From contig JAFUVV010000020.1 in the NCBI GenBank assembly GCA_017477435.1, positions 1 through 45,847 on the forward strand: a stretch of 45,847 bases of DNA. Direction: 5' to 3'. How positions within the stretch are numbered: position 1 is the first letter of the stretch; every line of letters starts with the position of its first letter. A program made the translations under genes and the position numbers. Below, piece by piece: positions 15,527 to 24,628 of this stretch. The notes below the pieces were generated by a model. The model saw only the letters and a program-made list of their open reading frames with translations, did no database searches and was not told where the DNA came from. Source of the stretch: Prevotella sp. GTDB lineage: Bacteria; Bacteroidota; Bacteroidia; Bacteroidales; Bacteroidaceae.

Positions 15527-17707
15527 ATGAAAAAACTTTTTTCTACAGTCGTTCTCCTTGCCTGCACGATGTTGCAGGTTGTTGGAGCAGAGGTTATAAA
15601 CGTAGTGACTGAGAACACTCAGCTTGTTATGCGTGTGAAGGACGACGGCCGTCTCTATCAGACTTATCTTGGTGAGCGCCTTGCCTCGGTGGTCGACCTC
15701 TCTTCGCTCGACATGCCGCGCACTAATGTGACGTCGAGTGTGTTCCACGGCAACGAGGTCTATCCCGTACTGGGCACTGAGGATTTCTATGATGCACCTT
15801 TCGAGATACGCCATGCCGACGGCAACTCGGTGTCGGTGCTGAAGTATTCGGGCCACTCCCAGCGCGCCATCGCCGGCGGGACGGAGACGATCGTCACGCT
15901 GAAAGACGAGGTGTACCCCGTCACGGTGGTGCTCCACTATCTGGCCTATGAGCACGAGAACGTAATATGCCAGTATGCCGAGATCAGCCATCAGGAGAAG
16001 GGTCGCGTGTATATCGCCCGCTATGGATCGTCGATGCTATACTTCGAGGCCAGCGAGTATTATCTCACACAGTTTGCTGCCGACTGGGCTAAGGAGATGG
16101 TCATGTCGAGCCAGCAGCTGCAGTTTGGCAAGAAGATCATCGACACCCGCCTCGGCTCGCGTGCTGCCGACTTTGCTCAGCCGTTCTTCGAGGTGGGCAT
16201 CGGCGGACCGGTGAGCGAGGACCACGGCACCGTGCTCATGGGCACGCTGGGCTGGACGGGCAACTTCCGCTTTACCTTCGAGATAGACCACGACAACGAG
16301 CTGCGCGTCATCAGCGGCATCAACCCCGACGCGTCTACCTATCTGTTGCCTCGCGGCGAGGTGTTCCGCACGCCGGAGTTCATTTTCACTCTCAGTCAGA
16401 ATGGAGTGGGCGAGGGCAGCCGCAACTTCCAGCGATGGGCGCTGAACCACTCGCTCTACAAGGCCGGCGACGACCGCATGACGCTCCTGAACAACTGGGA
16501 GAACACCCATTTCGACTTCGACGAGCCGAAACTGGCAACCCTCTTCGGCGAAGCCAAAAACCTGGGGGTGGACCTGTTCCTGCTCGACGACGGATGGTTC
16601 GGCAACAAATATCCCCGCTCGAACGACCGTGCGGGCCTCGGCGACTGGCAGGCAACGCGCGAGAAGCTGCCAAACGGAGTGCCATATATGGTGAAGACCG
16701 CCAATGAGAAAGGCGTGGAGTTTGGTATATGGATAGAGCCCGAGATGGTGAATCCGAAGAGTGAACTGGCCGAGCAACACCCCGACTGGATACTGCGTCA
16801 GCCCAACAGAGAGACTTATTATTTCCGTCACCAGCTTGTGCTCGACCTTTCAAATCCGAAGGTACAAGACCATGTCTTCGGCGTGGTGGACAATCTGATG
16901 ACAGAGAACCCACGGCTGAAGTTCATGAAATGGGACTGCAACAGCCCCATCACAAACATCTACTCCCACTACGAGGGCGAGCATCAGGGGAATCTCTACG
17001 TTGACTACGTGCGCGGATTGTACAAAGTGCTCGACCGCGTGCAGCAGAAGTATCCCGATCTGTACATCATGATGTGCTCTGGCGGTGGTGCCCGTTGCGA
17101 CTTCCAGGCCCTGCGCTACTTCACAGAGTTCTGGTGCTCCGACAACACCGACCCCGTGGAGCGCCTCTTCATACAGTGGGGATTCTCGCAGTTCATGCCC
17201 GCCAAGGCCATGTGCTCGCACGTGACCAACTGGAACCGGCGTGCCAGCGTGAAGTTCCGCGTAGATGTATGCTTCCCCTATAAGCTCGGGTTCGACATCG
17301 ACCTGAAGTCGCTGTCGAAGCAGGACTTGGAATACTGCCAGATGGCCATACGCGAGTATAACCGCCTGAAACCGCTCATTTACGCCCCCGACCTCTATCG
17401 TCTCGTCTCCCCCTACGAGGGCAACCACTGCGTGATGCAACGTGTGAGCAACGACCGCAGCCATTCGCTCGTCTATGCCTACGACATCCATCCGCGATTC
17501 TCCGAGCAGATTCTCCCCACGAGGCTGAAGGGACTCGACGCTGACGGGCTGTATCGCGTGAAGGAAATACTCCTTCCGTCGGGACGGAAATCGTCGCTCG
17601 CCTGCGACGGGAAGACCTACTCCGGCGACTACCTGATGAAAATCGGACTGAAAGTGCTCACGGGCTCCGACATGTCGAGCCGCATCATCGAGCTGGAGAA
17701 AGAATGA
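15527..17707 (+). CDS. GH36 alpha-galactosidase
   Basis: A 726-residue secreted enzyme that removes terminal alpha-1,6-linked galactose from oligosaccharides such as raffinose or galactomannan. The start at 15527 gives the signal peptide MKKLFSTVVLLACTMLQVVGA; the upstream extension of the frame is not signal-like. An N-terminal beta-sandwich (about 25-320) is followed by the TIM barrel with LFLLDDGWFG, the nucleophile in KWDCN (D470), CSGGGARCD and the acid/base in WCSDNTD (D539). These are the GH36 signatures. A C-terminal beta domain completes the protein. The length fits the family. It is monocistronic and bounded downstream by a strong hairpin terminator. Confidence 0.93.
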   Translation: MKKLFSTVVLLACTMLQVVGAEVINVVTENTQLVMRVKDDGRLYQTYLGERLASVVDLSSLDMPRTNVTSSVFHGNEVYPVLGTEDFYDAPFEIRHADGNSVSVLKYSGHSQRAIAGGTETIVTLKDEVYPVTVVLHYLAYEHENVICQYAEISHQEKGRVYIARYGSSMLYFEASEYYLTQFAADWAKEMVMSSQQLQFGKKIIDTRLGSRAADFAQPFFEVGIGGPVSEDHGTVLMGTLGWTGNFRFTFEIDHDNELRVISGINPDASTYLLPRGEVFRTPEFIFTLSQNGVGEGSRNFQRWALNHSLYKAGDDRMTLLNNWENTHFDFDEPKLATLFGEAKNLGVDLFLLDDGWFGNKYPRSNDRAGLGDWQATREKLPNGVPYMVKTANEKGVEFGIWIEPEMVNPKSELAEQHPDWILRQPNRETYYFRHQLVLDLSNPKVQDHVFGVVDNLMTENPRLKFMKWDCNSPITNIYSHYEGEHQGNLYVDYVRGLYKVLDRVQQKYPDLYIMMCSGGGARCDFQALRYFTEFWCSDNTDPVERLFIQWGFSQFMPAKAMCSHVTNWNRRASVKFRVDVCFPYKLGFDIDLKSLSKQDLEYCQMAIREYNRLKPLIYAPDLYRLVSPYEGNHCVMQRVSNDRSHSLVYAYDIHPRFSEQILPTRLKGLDADGLYRVKEILLPSGRKSSLACDGKTYSGDYLMKIGLKVLTGSDMSSRIIELEKE

Positions 17708-17746
17708 TAGCCGTCTTTCCAATAGGAAGATGACTCGCCGGAAGAT

Positions 17747-17802
17747 AAAATACACCTGCGGCTGCTATGACTTTATTCGCATAGCAGCCGCAGGTGTATT
17801 TT
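17747..17802. terminator. bidirectional terminator
   Basis: A 23-bp perfect inverted repeat (17747-17769 with 17780-17802) closes a 10-nt loop, with A-run and T-run ends. It lies between the convergent GH36 and thioredoxin-like genes and can serve both. Confidence 0.95.
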
Positions 17803-17822
17803 GACAGATCATTGCCGTCGGT

Positions 17823-18371
17823 CTATTCTTTCTGAGCTTCTTTCACCGCCTCCGGTGTCCAGCACTGGAAGAAGCGCAGCACCTTCTCCTTGTCGTAGCC
17901 CTCGCCCTCCTCGAGGAAGCTTGAGTCCTGAGTGTGGAGCACGCGGCCCTCGGCATCGAGAACGACGAATACCGGGAAGCCAAACCGCCGCGGATTGCCT
18001 AGGCGATGCATCATCTCCTTTGCCAAGACAGTCTTTTCTTCCGACTGCGTACTGCGCGGGTTGAAGTTCACATGGATGTAGACGAAGTTGTCGGCTATGG
18101 TCTTACTGATGTCTGCATCGTCTTTCACAAACTGGGCAAAGCGCAGACACCACGGGCACCAGTTGCCTCCCACCTGGCACACAACGAATTTCCCTTCGCC
18201 CTGAGCCTTCGACAAGGCCTCGTCGATCTGGGTTAATGGGTTGACATCCTCGTCGTACACCTTCGGTGCCGAGGCTGTCTCGCCGGATTTCTTACTGTCG
18301 TTCTGCGACGGAGAGCACGATGCCATGCCAAGGAGCAATGCGATGATTGCTGCTGTGAAAATCTTGTTCAT
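17823..18371 (-). CDS. thioredoxin-fold lipoprotein
   Basis: A 182-residue lipoprotein (lipobox GMASC, Cys19). The thioredoxin fold is centred on WCPWC at residues 71-75, preceded by KFVVCQVGGN, and a cis-Pro region FGFPVFVVLD follows. The Pro-Trp pair between the two active-site cysteines and the extra Cys of VVCQV recall thioredoxin-like families (Thioredoxin_7 type) used for periplasmic thiol-disulfide exchange. It is predicted to be anchored in the membrane facing the periplasm. It shares the intergenic region with the divergent lipoprotein gene at 18509. Partners are not visible nearby. Confidence 0.85.
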   Translation of the reverse strand: MNKIFTAAIIALLLGMASCSPSQNDSKKSGETASAPKVYDEDVNPLTQIDEALSKAQGEGKFVVCQVGGNWCPWCLRFAQFVKDDADISKTIADNFVYIHVNFNPRSTQSEEKTVLAKEMMHRLGNPRRFGFPVFVVLDAEGRVLHTQDSSFLEEGEGYDKEKVLRFFQCWTPEAVKEAQKE

Positions 18372-18508
18372 AGTGAGTGAGTTTATTAATTTATGCGCAA
18401 AAATACGAAAAATTCGAAAAAAAACACATTTTCGAGCAAATAATGATTAAATTTGCAACAACATATATACCTTTACCCAAACAGTCTTACTTTTTAAAAA
18501 ACAACAAG

Positions 18509-19018
18509 ATGAAGAATATTTTATATTTGCTTGCAGCCCTTTTCATTCTCTCTGCATGCACGCAACGATCAAACGATTCAGCGAAAGACAAAGAAGGCAA
18601 ACCGGCGGAAATAACCTTTGTGGAAGCACATGGCTACTTCTTCAAGAACAATCAGGACAGCCTCGCCAGTTCGAAGATAACCACTCGGGAAGAGTTCGAC
18701 AAGTACTTCGGTGCGGCAACAGTGATGGGCGAGAAGGGCAAACCGACGGAAATAGACTTCGGGAAGAGCTTCGTGATAGCTTGTGTCATGCCCGAAACCG
18801 ACGTGGAGACAGAACTCAAGCCAGTTTCCGTAGGCGAGTTTAGTACACGGCCAGGCGAGCACACAGGGAAATACGGATGCCTGTTCTCCTTCAAGAAGGG
18901 CGAGAAACAGTCGTTCACCATCCGCCCCGTATCGATAATCATCCTCGACAGAGAGTTTGTCGACATCGACTTCAGTGTCTTCACCGCCGGCGAAGAAGTG
19001 ATAAATAGAGTGAATTAG
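18509..19018 (+). CDS. lipoprotein of unknown function
   Basis: A 169-residue lipoprotein with signal MKNILYLLAALFILSAC and lipid Cys17. The longer upstream frame lacks a credible signal, so ATG 18509 is chosen; TAAATTTG at 18448-18455 may be its promoter element. The mature protein is small and beta-rich (EITFVEAHGYFFKNN, FGKSFVIACVMPETD, FTIRPVSIIILDREFVDIDF in part). I do not recognise a named family. The gene lies 75 bp before deoD on the same strand and may be co-transcribed with it. Confidence 0.75.
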   Translation: MKNILYLLAALFILSACTQRSNDSAKDKEGKPAEITFVEAHGYFFKNNQDSLASSKITTREEFDKYFGAATVMGEKGKPTEIDFGKSFVIACVMPETDVETELKPVSVGEFSTRPGEHTGKYGCLFSFKKGEKQSFTIRPVSIIILDREFVDIDFSVFTAGEEVINRVN

Positions 19019-19092
19019 GCTTGCGCCTTTTCTTCGACAATACATTTAACAATTCGAATATCAGAGTATTAACAAAATAGCAAACTACAATT

Positions 19093-19800
19093 ATGGATAA
19101 GACCCCTACAGCTCATATTGGAGCGAAATACGGCGAGATAGCCGAAACAGTGATTATGGCCGGCGACCCTCTGCGAGTGAAGTTTATGGCAGAGAATTTC
19201 TTGGAAAATCCTGTGCTGTTTAATAATGTGCGTGGCATGCTTGGCTACACCGGCACACACAATGGCAAGCGTGTGAGCGTGATGGGTCACGGCATGGGCA
19301 TGCCCTCGATAGGTATCTACACCTACGAGCTATATAATTTCTACGGAGTGAAGACCATCATTCGCGTCGGCTCAGCTGGTTCGATACAGCGCGACCTTCA
19401 TCTGGGCGACCTTGTGATCGCTGCCGGCGCATGCACCAACTCCAGCTATGCCGATCAGTACGAACTCCCGGGCACATTCTCACCCATCGCCGACTTCGAC
19501 CTCCTGCGCCATGCCGCCGACACATGCGACAAGCTGGGGTATCGTTACAAGGTTGGCAACGTGTTCTCCTCCGACATGTTCTACTCGGAGAACGCCCACA
19601 ACGACAAGTGGATCAACATGGGTGTGCTGGCCGTGGAGATGGAGATAGCCGGACTATATATGAACGCAGCACGCTCGGGCAACAGAGCCTTGGGCATATG
19701 CACCATTTCCGATCATATCATCACCGGAGAGGTGACCACCGCCGAAGAGCGACAGACAACGTTCACGAAGATGATGGACGTGGCCTTCTCGCTGATTTAG
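19093..19800 (+). CDS. deoD: purine nucleoside phosphorylase DeoD-type
   Basis: A 235-residue cytoplasmic enzyme that splits purine (deoxy)ribonucleosides with phosphate into base and (deoxy)ribose-1-phosphate, for salvage. It has the family motifs [14 protein letters not shown] (phosphate site near residues 18-25), [19 protein letters not shown] and the nucleoside-site pattern VEMEIAGLY, with the catalytic Asp in TISDHI. The length matches hexameric DeoD enzymes (233-239). Two lipoprotein genes follow on the same strand with gaps of 41 and 6 bp, giving a likely operon. Confidence 0.95.
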   Translation: MDKTPTAHIGAKYGEIAETVIMAGDPLRVKFMAENFLENPVLFNNVRGMLGYTGTHNGKRVSVMGHGMGMPSIGIYTYELYNFYGVKTIIRVGSAGSIQRDLHLGDLVIAAGACTNSSYADQYELPGTFSPIADFDLLRHAADTCDKLGYRYKVGNVFSSDMFYSENAHNDKWINMGVLAVEMEIAGLYMNAARSGNRALGICTISDHIITGEVTTAEERQTTFTKMMDVAFSLI

Positions 19801-19841
19801 GCTCGGAAAAACGCTGCAGAAGAAAACCAAAGAATACAAAA

Positions 19842-20480
19842 ATGAAGTACCATCTCAATTGTTTCTCCCTCTCTTCGATAATGCTCCTTCTGGGCTGTAT
19901 GTCGGGAGGAGATGTATATACACAGCCAGCCGGGTCGGAAGGAGGAACGCACGAGGGCAATTGGCTGACGGAAATGACTTTCTCAGAACAAACAACTACA
20001 TCGAATATGAAAATCACTGCAGGCGGAAAGACATTCACTGCCACACTTGCCGACAATGCTACTGCTGCGGCATTTGCAAAAATGTTGCCACTCAGACTCA
20101 GCATGAGTGAGCTCAACGGAAACGAGAAATACTGTTATATGGACACGTCGCTGCCCACCAGCGCAAGCAATCCGGGCACGATACATGCCGGCGACATAAT
20201 GCTCTATGGCAACAGCTGTGTGGTAGTGTTCTACGAGACATTCACGACGAGCTACAGCTACACCCAGATAGGGCGCATCGATAATGCCGACGGACTCAAA
20301 GCGGCACTCGGCAGCGGCAGCGTCGTCGTGGAATTCGGAATAGGCGATGCATCGGGCATAGCGGAAGTCACAGCCGAGGGAAAGACAACCGACGAATGGT
20401 TCTCCATCGACGGACGTCGCATCTCCGAGCCGCAAAAAGGCATATTTATCAAAGACGGAAAGAAAATAGCTAAACGTTGA
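19842..20480 (+). CDS. cyclophilin-like-fold lipoprotein with Prevotella-type C-terminal tail
   Basis: A 212-residue protein with lipobox LLLGC (Cys19). Residues about 55-165 fit the cyclophilin-like fold found in small bacterial proteins (MKITAGGKTFTATLADN, then LPLRLSMSEL, DIMLYGNSCVVVFYE and IGRIDNADGL). After a linker, the last 28 residues contain WFSIDGRRISEPQKGIFI followed by KDGKKIAKR. Tails of this kind are very common at the ends of Prevotella and other Bacteroidetes exported proteins and resemble sorting domains. Having both a lipobox and such a tail is unusual. The start at 19842 is chosen because it gives the lipoprotein signal. It lies 41 bp after deoD and 6 bp before the next gene. 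Confidence 0.75.
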   Translation: MKYHLNCFSLSSIMLLLGCMSGGDVYTQPAGSEGGTHEGNWLTEMTFSEQTTTSNMKITAGGKTFTATLADNATAAAFAKMLPLRLSMSELNGNEKYCYMDTSLPTSASNPGTIHAGDIMLYGNSCVVVFYETFTTSYSYTQIGRIDNADGLKAALGSGSVVVEFGIGDASGIAEVTAEGKTTDEWFSIDGRRISEPQKGIFIKDGKKIAKR

Positions 20481-20486
20481 CAGAAA

Positions 20487-21593
20487 ATGAGAAAAACAAT
20501 ATTCACCCGCATGCTTGCCGCTTCACTGCTCCTCGGCGGAGCCTTCGTGGCATGCACACAAAACGACAAGAAAATGGAAAACAAGCTTCAATTGACGCAA
20601 GAGTGGGACAAGACGTTCCCGAAGAGTGAAAAAGTGAGCCACAAGAAGGTGACCTTCCACAACCGCTATGGCATCACCCTCGCTGCCGACATGTATACCC
20701 CTGCCGACGCTCCCGAGGGCGAAAAGCTGGCCGCCATCGCCGTGAGCGGACCGTTCGGCGCAGTGAAAGAGCAGTCGAGCGGCCTCTACGCCCAGCACAT
20801 GGCAGAGCGCGGATTCATAGCCATAGCCTTCGACCCGTCGTTCACCGGCGAGAGCGGCGGCGAACCACGGCGCATGGCATCGCCCGATATCAATACAGAG
20901 GACTTCCTTGCTGCCGTCGACTTCCTCTCCACTCAGGAGAATGTCGACCCCCAGCAGATTGGCATCATCGGCATATGCGGCTTCGGTGGCATGGCCGTCA
21001 ACGCCGCTGCACTCGACCCACGCATAAAAGCTACCGTGGCAGCTACCATGTACGACATGTCGAAGGTGAACGTCGAGGGCTATTTCAAGAGCGAAGACAC
21101 CCCCGAGCAGCGCATGGAGAAGCGCCGCGCCCTCGCACAGCAGCGCACCGACGACTATCGTGCAGGCACATATCAGCGTGCAGGAGGGGTCATCGACCCG
21201 CTGCCCGACGATGCACCGTGGTTTGTGAAAGACTATTATGATTATTACAAAACTCCGCGCGGCTACCACAAGCGTAGCGGCAACTCCAACGACGGATGGA
21301 ACACGATAGGATGCCAGTCGTTCCTCAACCAGCCGCTGCTCTGCTGGGCACACGAGATAGAGACGCCCGTGCTGCTCATCCACGGCGAGAAAGCCCACTC
21401 GCGCTACTTCAGCGAATACGCCTTCGAGCGGATGACAGGCAAGAAGGTGGAAGGAGAGAACGCTGTCGTGGGAAATAAAGAACTCATGATCATTCCAGGC
21501 GCAACCCACGTCGATCTCTACGACGACGTAGCCGGAGTGATTCCTTTCGACAAGATAGAGACGTTCTTCCGTCAGAATCTCAAGGGCGAATAG
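20487..21593 (+). CDS. alpha/beta hydrolase lipoprotein with Cys at the nucleophile elbow
   Basis: A 368-residue lipoprotein (lipobox FVAC, Cys23). It is an alpha/beta hydrolase: oxyanion region AVSGPFGAVKE, elbow IGICGFGGMA, later strand VLLIHGEKAHS and the terminal His in GATHVDLYD. The elbow has Cys where most esterases have Ser, as in dienelactone hydrolases and related YcjY-like enzymes. Family members act on esters or lactones, and the substrate is unknown. It follows the cyclophilin-like lipoprotein gene with 6 bp between them, and a terminator follows it. The prediction is an enzyme at the periplasmic face of a membrane. Confidence 0.85.
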   Translation: MRKTIFTRMLAASLLLGGAFVACTQNDKKMENKLQLTQEWDKTFPKSEKVSHKKVTFHNRYGITLAADMYTPADAPEGEKLAAIAVSGPFGAVKEQSSGLYAQHMAERGFIAIAFDPSFTGESGGEPRRMASPDINTEDFLAAVDFLSTQENVDPQQIGIIGICGFGGMAVNAAALDPRIKATVAATMYDMSKVNVEGYFKSEDTPEQRMEKRRALAQQRTDDYRAGTYQRAGGVIDPLPDDAPWFVKDYYDYYKTPRGYHKRSGNSNDGWNTIGCQSFLNQPLLCWAHEIETPVLLIHGEKAHSRYFSEYAFERMTGKKVEGENAVVGNKELMIIPGATHVDLYDDVAGVIPFDKIETFFRQNLKGE

Positions 21594-21622
21594 ACGTACA
21601 TCTGTATCCCTAATCATCAGAT

Positions 21623-21663
21623 AGAGAGCGATGTAGCCATGTCAGGCTGCATCGCTCTCTTTG
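21623..21663 (+). terminator. intrinsic terminator
   Basis: A 16-bp stem with one G-U pair (21623-21638 with 21645-21660), a 6-nt loop and TTTG afterwards. It lies 29 bp after the alpha/beta hydrolase stop codon. Confidence 0.8.
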
Positions 21664-21742
21664 TTTCTCTTCGGCATCACCTATGCCGTTCGTCTCCACC
21701 TCGGGCGTGGCTTGTCATTTGCCCTGTAGCATGGATGTCCTG

Positions 21743-21847
21743 CTATCTGGCTTTGGTAGCGTCGCTATCTGGCTTTGATACTGTCGCTATCTGGCCTTGA
21801 TACCATCGCTATCTGGCTTTGATACTGGTAGTATCTGGCTTTGATAC
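21743..21847. repeat. 22-bp hairpin array, family B, copy 2 (5 units)
   Basis: Units start at 21743, 21765, 21787, 21809 and 21831, exactly 22 bp apart. Arms are CTATC with GGTAG or GATAC; in the last unit the left arm has also changed, giving a perfect GTATC/GATAC pair. Loops are TGGCTTT or TGGCCTT. It lies between the convergent hydrolase and cysK genes. The remaining sequence in 21594-21957 holds only the terminator. Confidence 0.9.
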
Positions 21848-21957
21848 TGGCGCCGTTTGTGGCGTGTGGATTTCTTGGGGAGGCATGGTGGTCGTTTCTC
21901 CCAGCGCAAATGGCCATTTGTGAAGACTTGTCCCGTCGGTCCTTGCACAGTTCTTTC

Positions 21958-22905
21958 CTACAGTGGATATTCCTCGAAGGCATAGAGCACGGTGGAGAGA
22001 TATCGCTCGCCGGTGTCGGGGAGCAGTGCCACGATTGTCTTCCCGCTGTTCTCTTCGCGGCGCGCTATCTCGATGGCAGCGTGGAGAGCGGCTCCCGACG
22101 AGATGCCTACAAGCAGGCCTTCCTCGCGGGCTACCTCGCGGGCAGCACGGATAGCGTCGTCGCCATCGACGGTGAATATCTCGTCGACAACGTCGGCGTC
22201 GAAAGTCTTCGGCACGAACCCCGCGCCGATGCCTTGTATCTTGTGCGGCCCTGCCTTTCCTCCGCTGAGTACGGGCGACGTGGATGGCTCTACGGCGACA
22301 ATCTTCACGCCGGGGTTCTGCTCCTTCAGGTAGCGGCCTACTCCCGACACTGTGCCGCCCGTACCAGCCCCGGCAACGAAGATGTCTACCTTGCCGTCGG
22401 TCTGCTGCCATAGCTCTGGCCCTGTGGTTTGATAGTGGCGCTCGGGATTGGCTGGATTCTCAAATTGCTGAAGGATGATGCTCCCCGGGATTTGGTCGCG
22501 CAGTTCTTCAGCTGCCCTGATGGCACCTGCCATTCCCTCCTTGCCCGGTGTGAGACGCACTTCGGCACCATAGGCCTTCACGAGGCTGCGGCGCTCGATG
22601 CTCATCGTGTCGGGCATGGTGAGGATGAGGTGATAGCCTTTCACGGCACTCACCAGTGCCAGTCCCACCCCAGTATTGCCGCTGGTGGGCTCGATGATGG
22701 TGGCACCAGTGGCGAGCAGACCGCGATCCTCGGCATCTTCTATCATCGCCAGCGCAATGCGGTCCTTGACGCTCCCGCCAGGATTGAAAAATTCCACTTT
22801 AGCGATAATGGGACGATGAATGCCTTTCTGCTCAGAGAATTTACCCAATTCGAGCAGCGGTGTACCTCCTATGAGGTCGGTAAGTTGTGTCGCAATCTTT
22901 GTCAT
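21958..22905 (-). CDS. cysK: cysteine synthase A
   Basis: A 315-residue PLP enzyme that makes cysteine from O-acetylserine and sulfide. The PLP-binding Lys47 is in NPGGSVKDR, the substrate loop TSGNTG is at residues 74-79, and the phosphate-binding glycine loop [11 protein letters not shown] follows near 180. The length and motif order are those of O-acetylserine sulfhydrylase A. The next gene upstream on the same strand is metY, with 157 bp between them and no obvious terminator. The pair covers direct sulfhydrylation toward cysteine and homocysteine. Confidence 0.95.
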   Translation of the reverse strand: MTKIATQLTDLIGGTPLLELGKFSEQKGIHRPIIAKVEFFNPGGSVKDRIALAMIEDAEDRGLLATGATIIEPTSGNTGVGLALVSAVKGYHLILTMPDTMSIERRSLVKAYGAEVRLTPGKEGMAGAIRAAEELRDQIPGSIILQQFENPANPERHYQTTGPELWQQTDGKVDIFVAGAGTGGTVSGVGRYLKEQNPGVKIVAVEPSTSPVLSGGKAGPHKIQGIGAGFVPKTFDADVVDEIFTVDGDDAIRAAREVAREEGLLVGISSGAALHAAIEIARREENSGKTIVALLPDTGERYLSTVLYAFEEYPL

Positions 22906-23062
22906 AATATTTTAATATTTATGTATATATTGTATTACATTTTGAATAATACCAATCTTCCCTCACTATAGTCTGTCGGACCAGTCACAAACGCGATTAT
23001 TTCATTCATATCTAGTTCAGTTTCTTGGTTGTTATATTTTTGTCGGCCGCATCTGCAACGTT

Positions 23063-24361
23063 TTAAATACTATTGAGCGCCTGCCTTAGATCGTCGATAA
23101 TGTCGTCTATGTGTTCTGTTCCTATGCTCAGTCTGATTGTCGCTGGCGTTATGTTCTGCTCGGCAAGTTCCTTCTCGGTGAGTTGCGAATGAGTGGTGGT
23201 ATAAGGATGAATAACCAAACTCTTCACGTCGGCAACATTTGCGAGCAACGAGAATATCTCGAGTGAATCGATGAACCGCCATGCTTCGTCTTGTCCTCCG
23301 TCAATCTCGAAAGTAAATATCGAGCCTCCGCCATTGGGGAAATATCTCTCGTAGAGATGATGGTCGCAGTGATATGGCAAGGCAGGGTGATTCACTTTCT
23401 TCACTTTCGGGTGATTGTTTAGAAATTCAACCACCTTTAGTGTGTTCTCCACATGACGCTCCACCCTTAGACTTAGTGTTTCCAGTCCTTGCAGAAGCAG
23501 GAATGCGTTGAATGGAGATATAGCCGCTCCAGTGTCGCGCAGTATGACGGCACGTATTCTTGTGACGAAAGCTGCCGCTCCTGCAACATCGGCAAATATG
23601 GCTCCATGGTACGACGGGTCGGGCTTGGCAAGTGACGGAAACTTGTCGGCATTGTCTTTCCATGGGAATTTCCCTCCATCAACAATCACTCCTCCGAGCG
23701 AGTTGCCATGACCGCCAATGAATTTCGTAGCCGAGTGTACAACAATGTCGGCCCCATGCTCAATTGGCCGGATGAGGAATGGCGTGCCAAACGTGTTGTC
23801 TACTATTAGCGGGATGTTGTGCTTGTGTGCAACAGCAGCCACCCCTTCTATGTCGAGCACATTGCTGTTAGGGTTGCCGAATGTCTCAGCATACACAGCC
23901 TTGGTGTTAGGAAGTATGGCATTATCGAGCGCATCGAGGTCGTTCACGTTGATGATTGTGTTCGATATGCCTTGTGTGGTCAGTGTGTGGGTTATCAAGT
24001 TGAACGATCCCCCATAGAGATTGTCAGCTGCCACAATATGATCACCGGTCCGCGCAATGTTCTGCAATGAGTAAGTCACTGCTGATGCTCCTGACGCGAC
24101 AGCAAGTCCTGCAACGCCGCCTTCGAGTGCAGCCACGCGGTCCTCGAACACACTCTGGGTGGAGTTGGTCAAACGGCCGTAGATGTTTCCTGCATCGCGC
24201 AATCCAAAACGGTCGGCTGCATGCTGCGAGTTGTGAAAGACATAGCTCGTCGTCTGATATATTGGCACAGCTCTCGAGTCGGTGGTGGGGTCGGCTTTTT
24301 CTTGTCCGACATGCACTTGAAGTGTCTCAAAACGGTAGTTCTTCTTTGTATCCATAGTCAT
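23063..24361 (-). CDS. metY: O-acetylhomoserine sulfhydrylase (MetY-like)
   Basis: A 432-residue PLP enzyme of the Cys/Met metabolism family. It should convert O-acetylhomoserine and sulfide to homocysteine. The PLP Lys213 lies in [10 protein letters not shown], preceded by [11 protein letters not shown], and the cofactor-binding YGR is near residues 61-63. The length, longer than cystathionine gamma-synthases (about 380-400), and the insert around [15 protein letters not shown] favour MetY over MetB. It has a consensus promoter about 40 bp upstream and a very short leader, so no riboswitch fits. It neighbours cysK and an Lrp-type regulator. Confidence 0.92.
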   Translation of the reverse strand: MTMDTKKNYRFETLQVHVGQEKADPTTDSRAVPIYQTTSYVFHNSQHAADRFGLRDAGNIYGRLTNSTQSVFEDRVAALEGGVAGLAVASGASAVTYSLQNIARTGDHIVAADNLYGGSFNLITHTLTTQGISNTIINVNDLDALDNAILPNTKAVYAETFGNPNSNVLDIEGVAAVAHKHNIPLIVDNTFGTPFLIRPIEHGADIVVHSATKFIGGHGNSLGGVIVDGGKFPWKDNADKFPSLAKPDPSYHGAIFADVAGAAAFVTRIRAVILRDTGAAISPFNAFLLLQGLETLSLRVERHVENTLKVVEFLNNHPKVKKVNHPALPYHCDHHLYERYFPNGGGSIFTFEIDGGQDEAWRFIDSLEIFSLLANVADVKSLVIHPYTTTHSQLTEKELAEQNITPATIRLSIGTEHIDDIIDDLRQALNSI

Positions 24362-24397
24362 TAATAGTTATTGTTTTTTAATTAATTACTGATGGTG

Positions 24398-24429
24398 CAA
24401 AGTTAGAGTTTTTAGACTTTTGTGCCAAA
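24398..24429 (-). promoter_or_regulatory. metY promoter
   Basis: On the minus strand TTTG (24429-24426), a 20-bp spacer and TAACTTTG (24405-24398) match the Bacteroidetes consensus exactly. Transcription should start near 24391, about 30 nt before the metY start. Confidence 0.8.
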
Positions 24430-24430
24430 T

Positions 24431-24464
24431 TTTGTTTTATATTCAGAAAATATTGCTATATTTG
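24431..24464 (+). promoter_or_regulatory. candidate tcdA promoter
   Basis: TTTG (24431-24434), a 22-bp spacer and TATATTTG (24457-24464) face tcdA, back to back with the metY promoter. The leader to the chosen tcdA start would be about 155 nt. Confidence 0.5.
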
Positions 24465-24628
24465 CAGCAAGTTGCAGAGATTTGATCCTTTTTGCATACA
24501 TCTGAAGTGTTGCTTTTAGAATTATCTTCTGCTATCTGTCACGTGTGGCAGGATATGTTCCGAGCAAAATTACGAATTATTAATTAAAATAGGTGTTTTT
24601 TATGCCTAAAAGTGATTATTTTTATTCT

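Noticed and set aside
9337-17707. Polysaccharide utilisation locus
   Set aside because: Several carbohydrate-active enzymes are near one another but on different strands, separated by tmRNA and msrA, with no SusC/SusD-like pair or hybrid two-component regulator. I call it a loose grouping only.
16037-17755. Long minus-strand frames opposite the GH36 gene
   Set aside because: Shadows of the plus-strand GH36 gene caused by its GC-rich third positions.
18377-18508. N-terminal extension of the lipoprotein at 18509
   Set aside because: The extension puts 44 residues before a perfect lipoprotein signal and crosses a promoter-like element.
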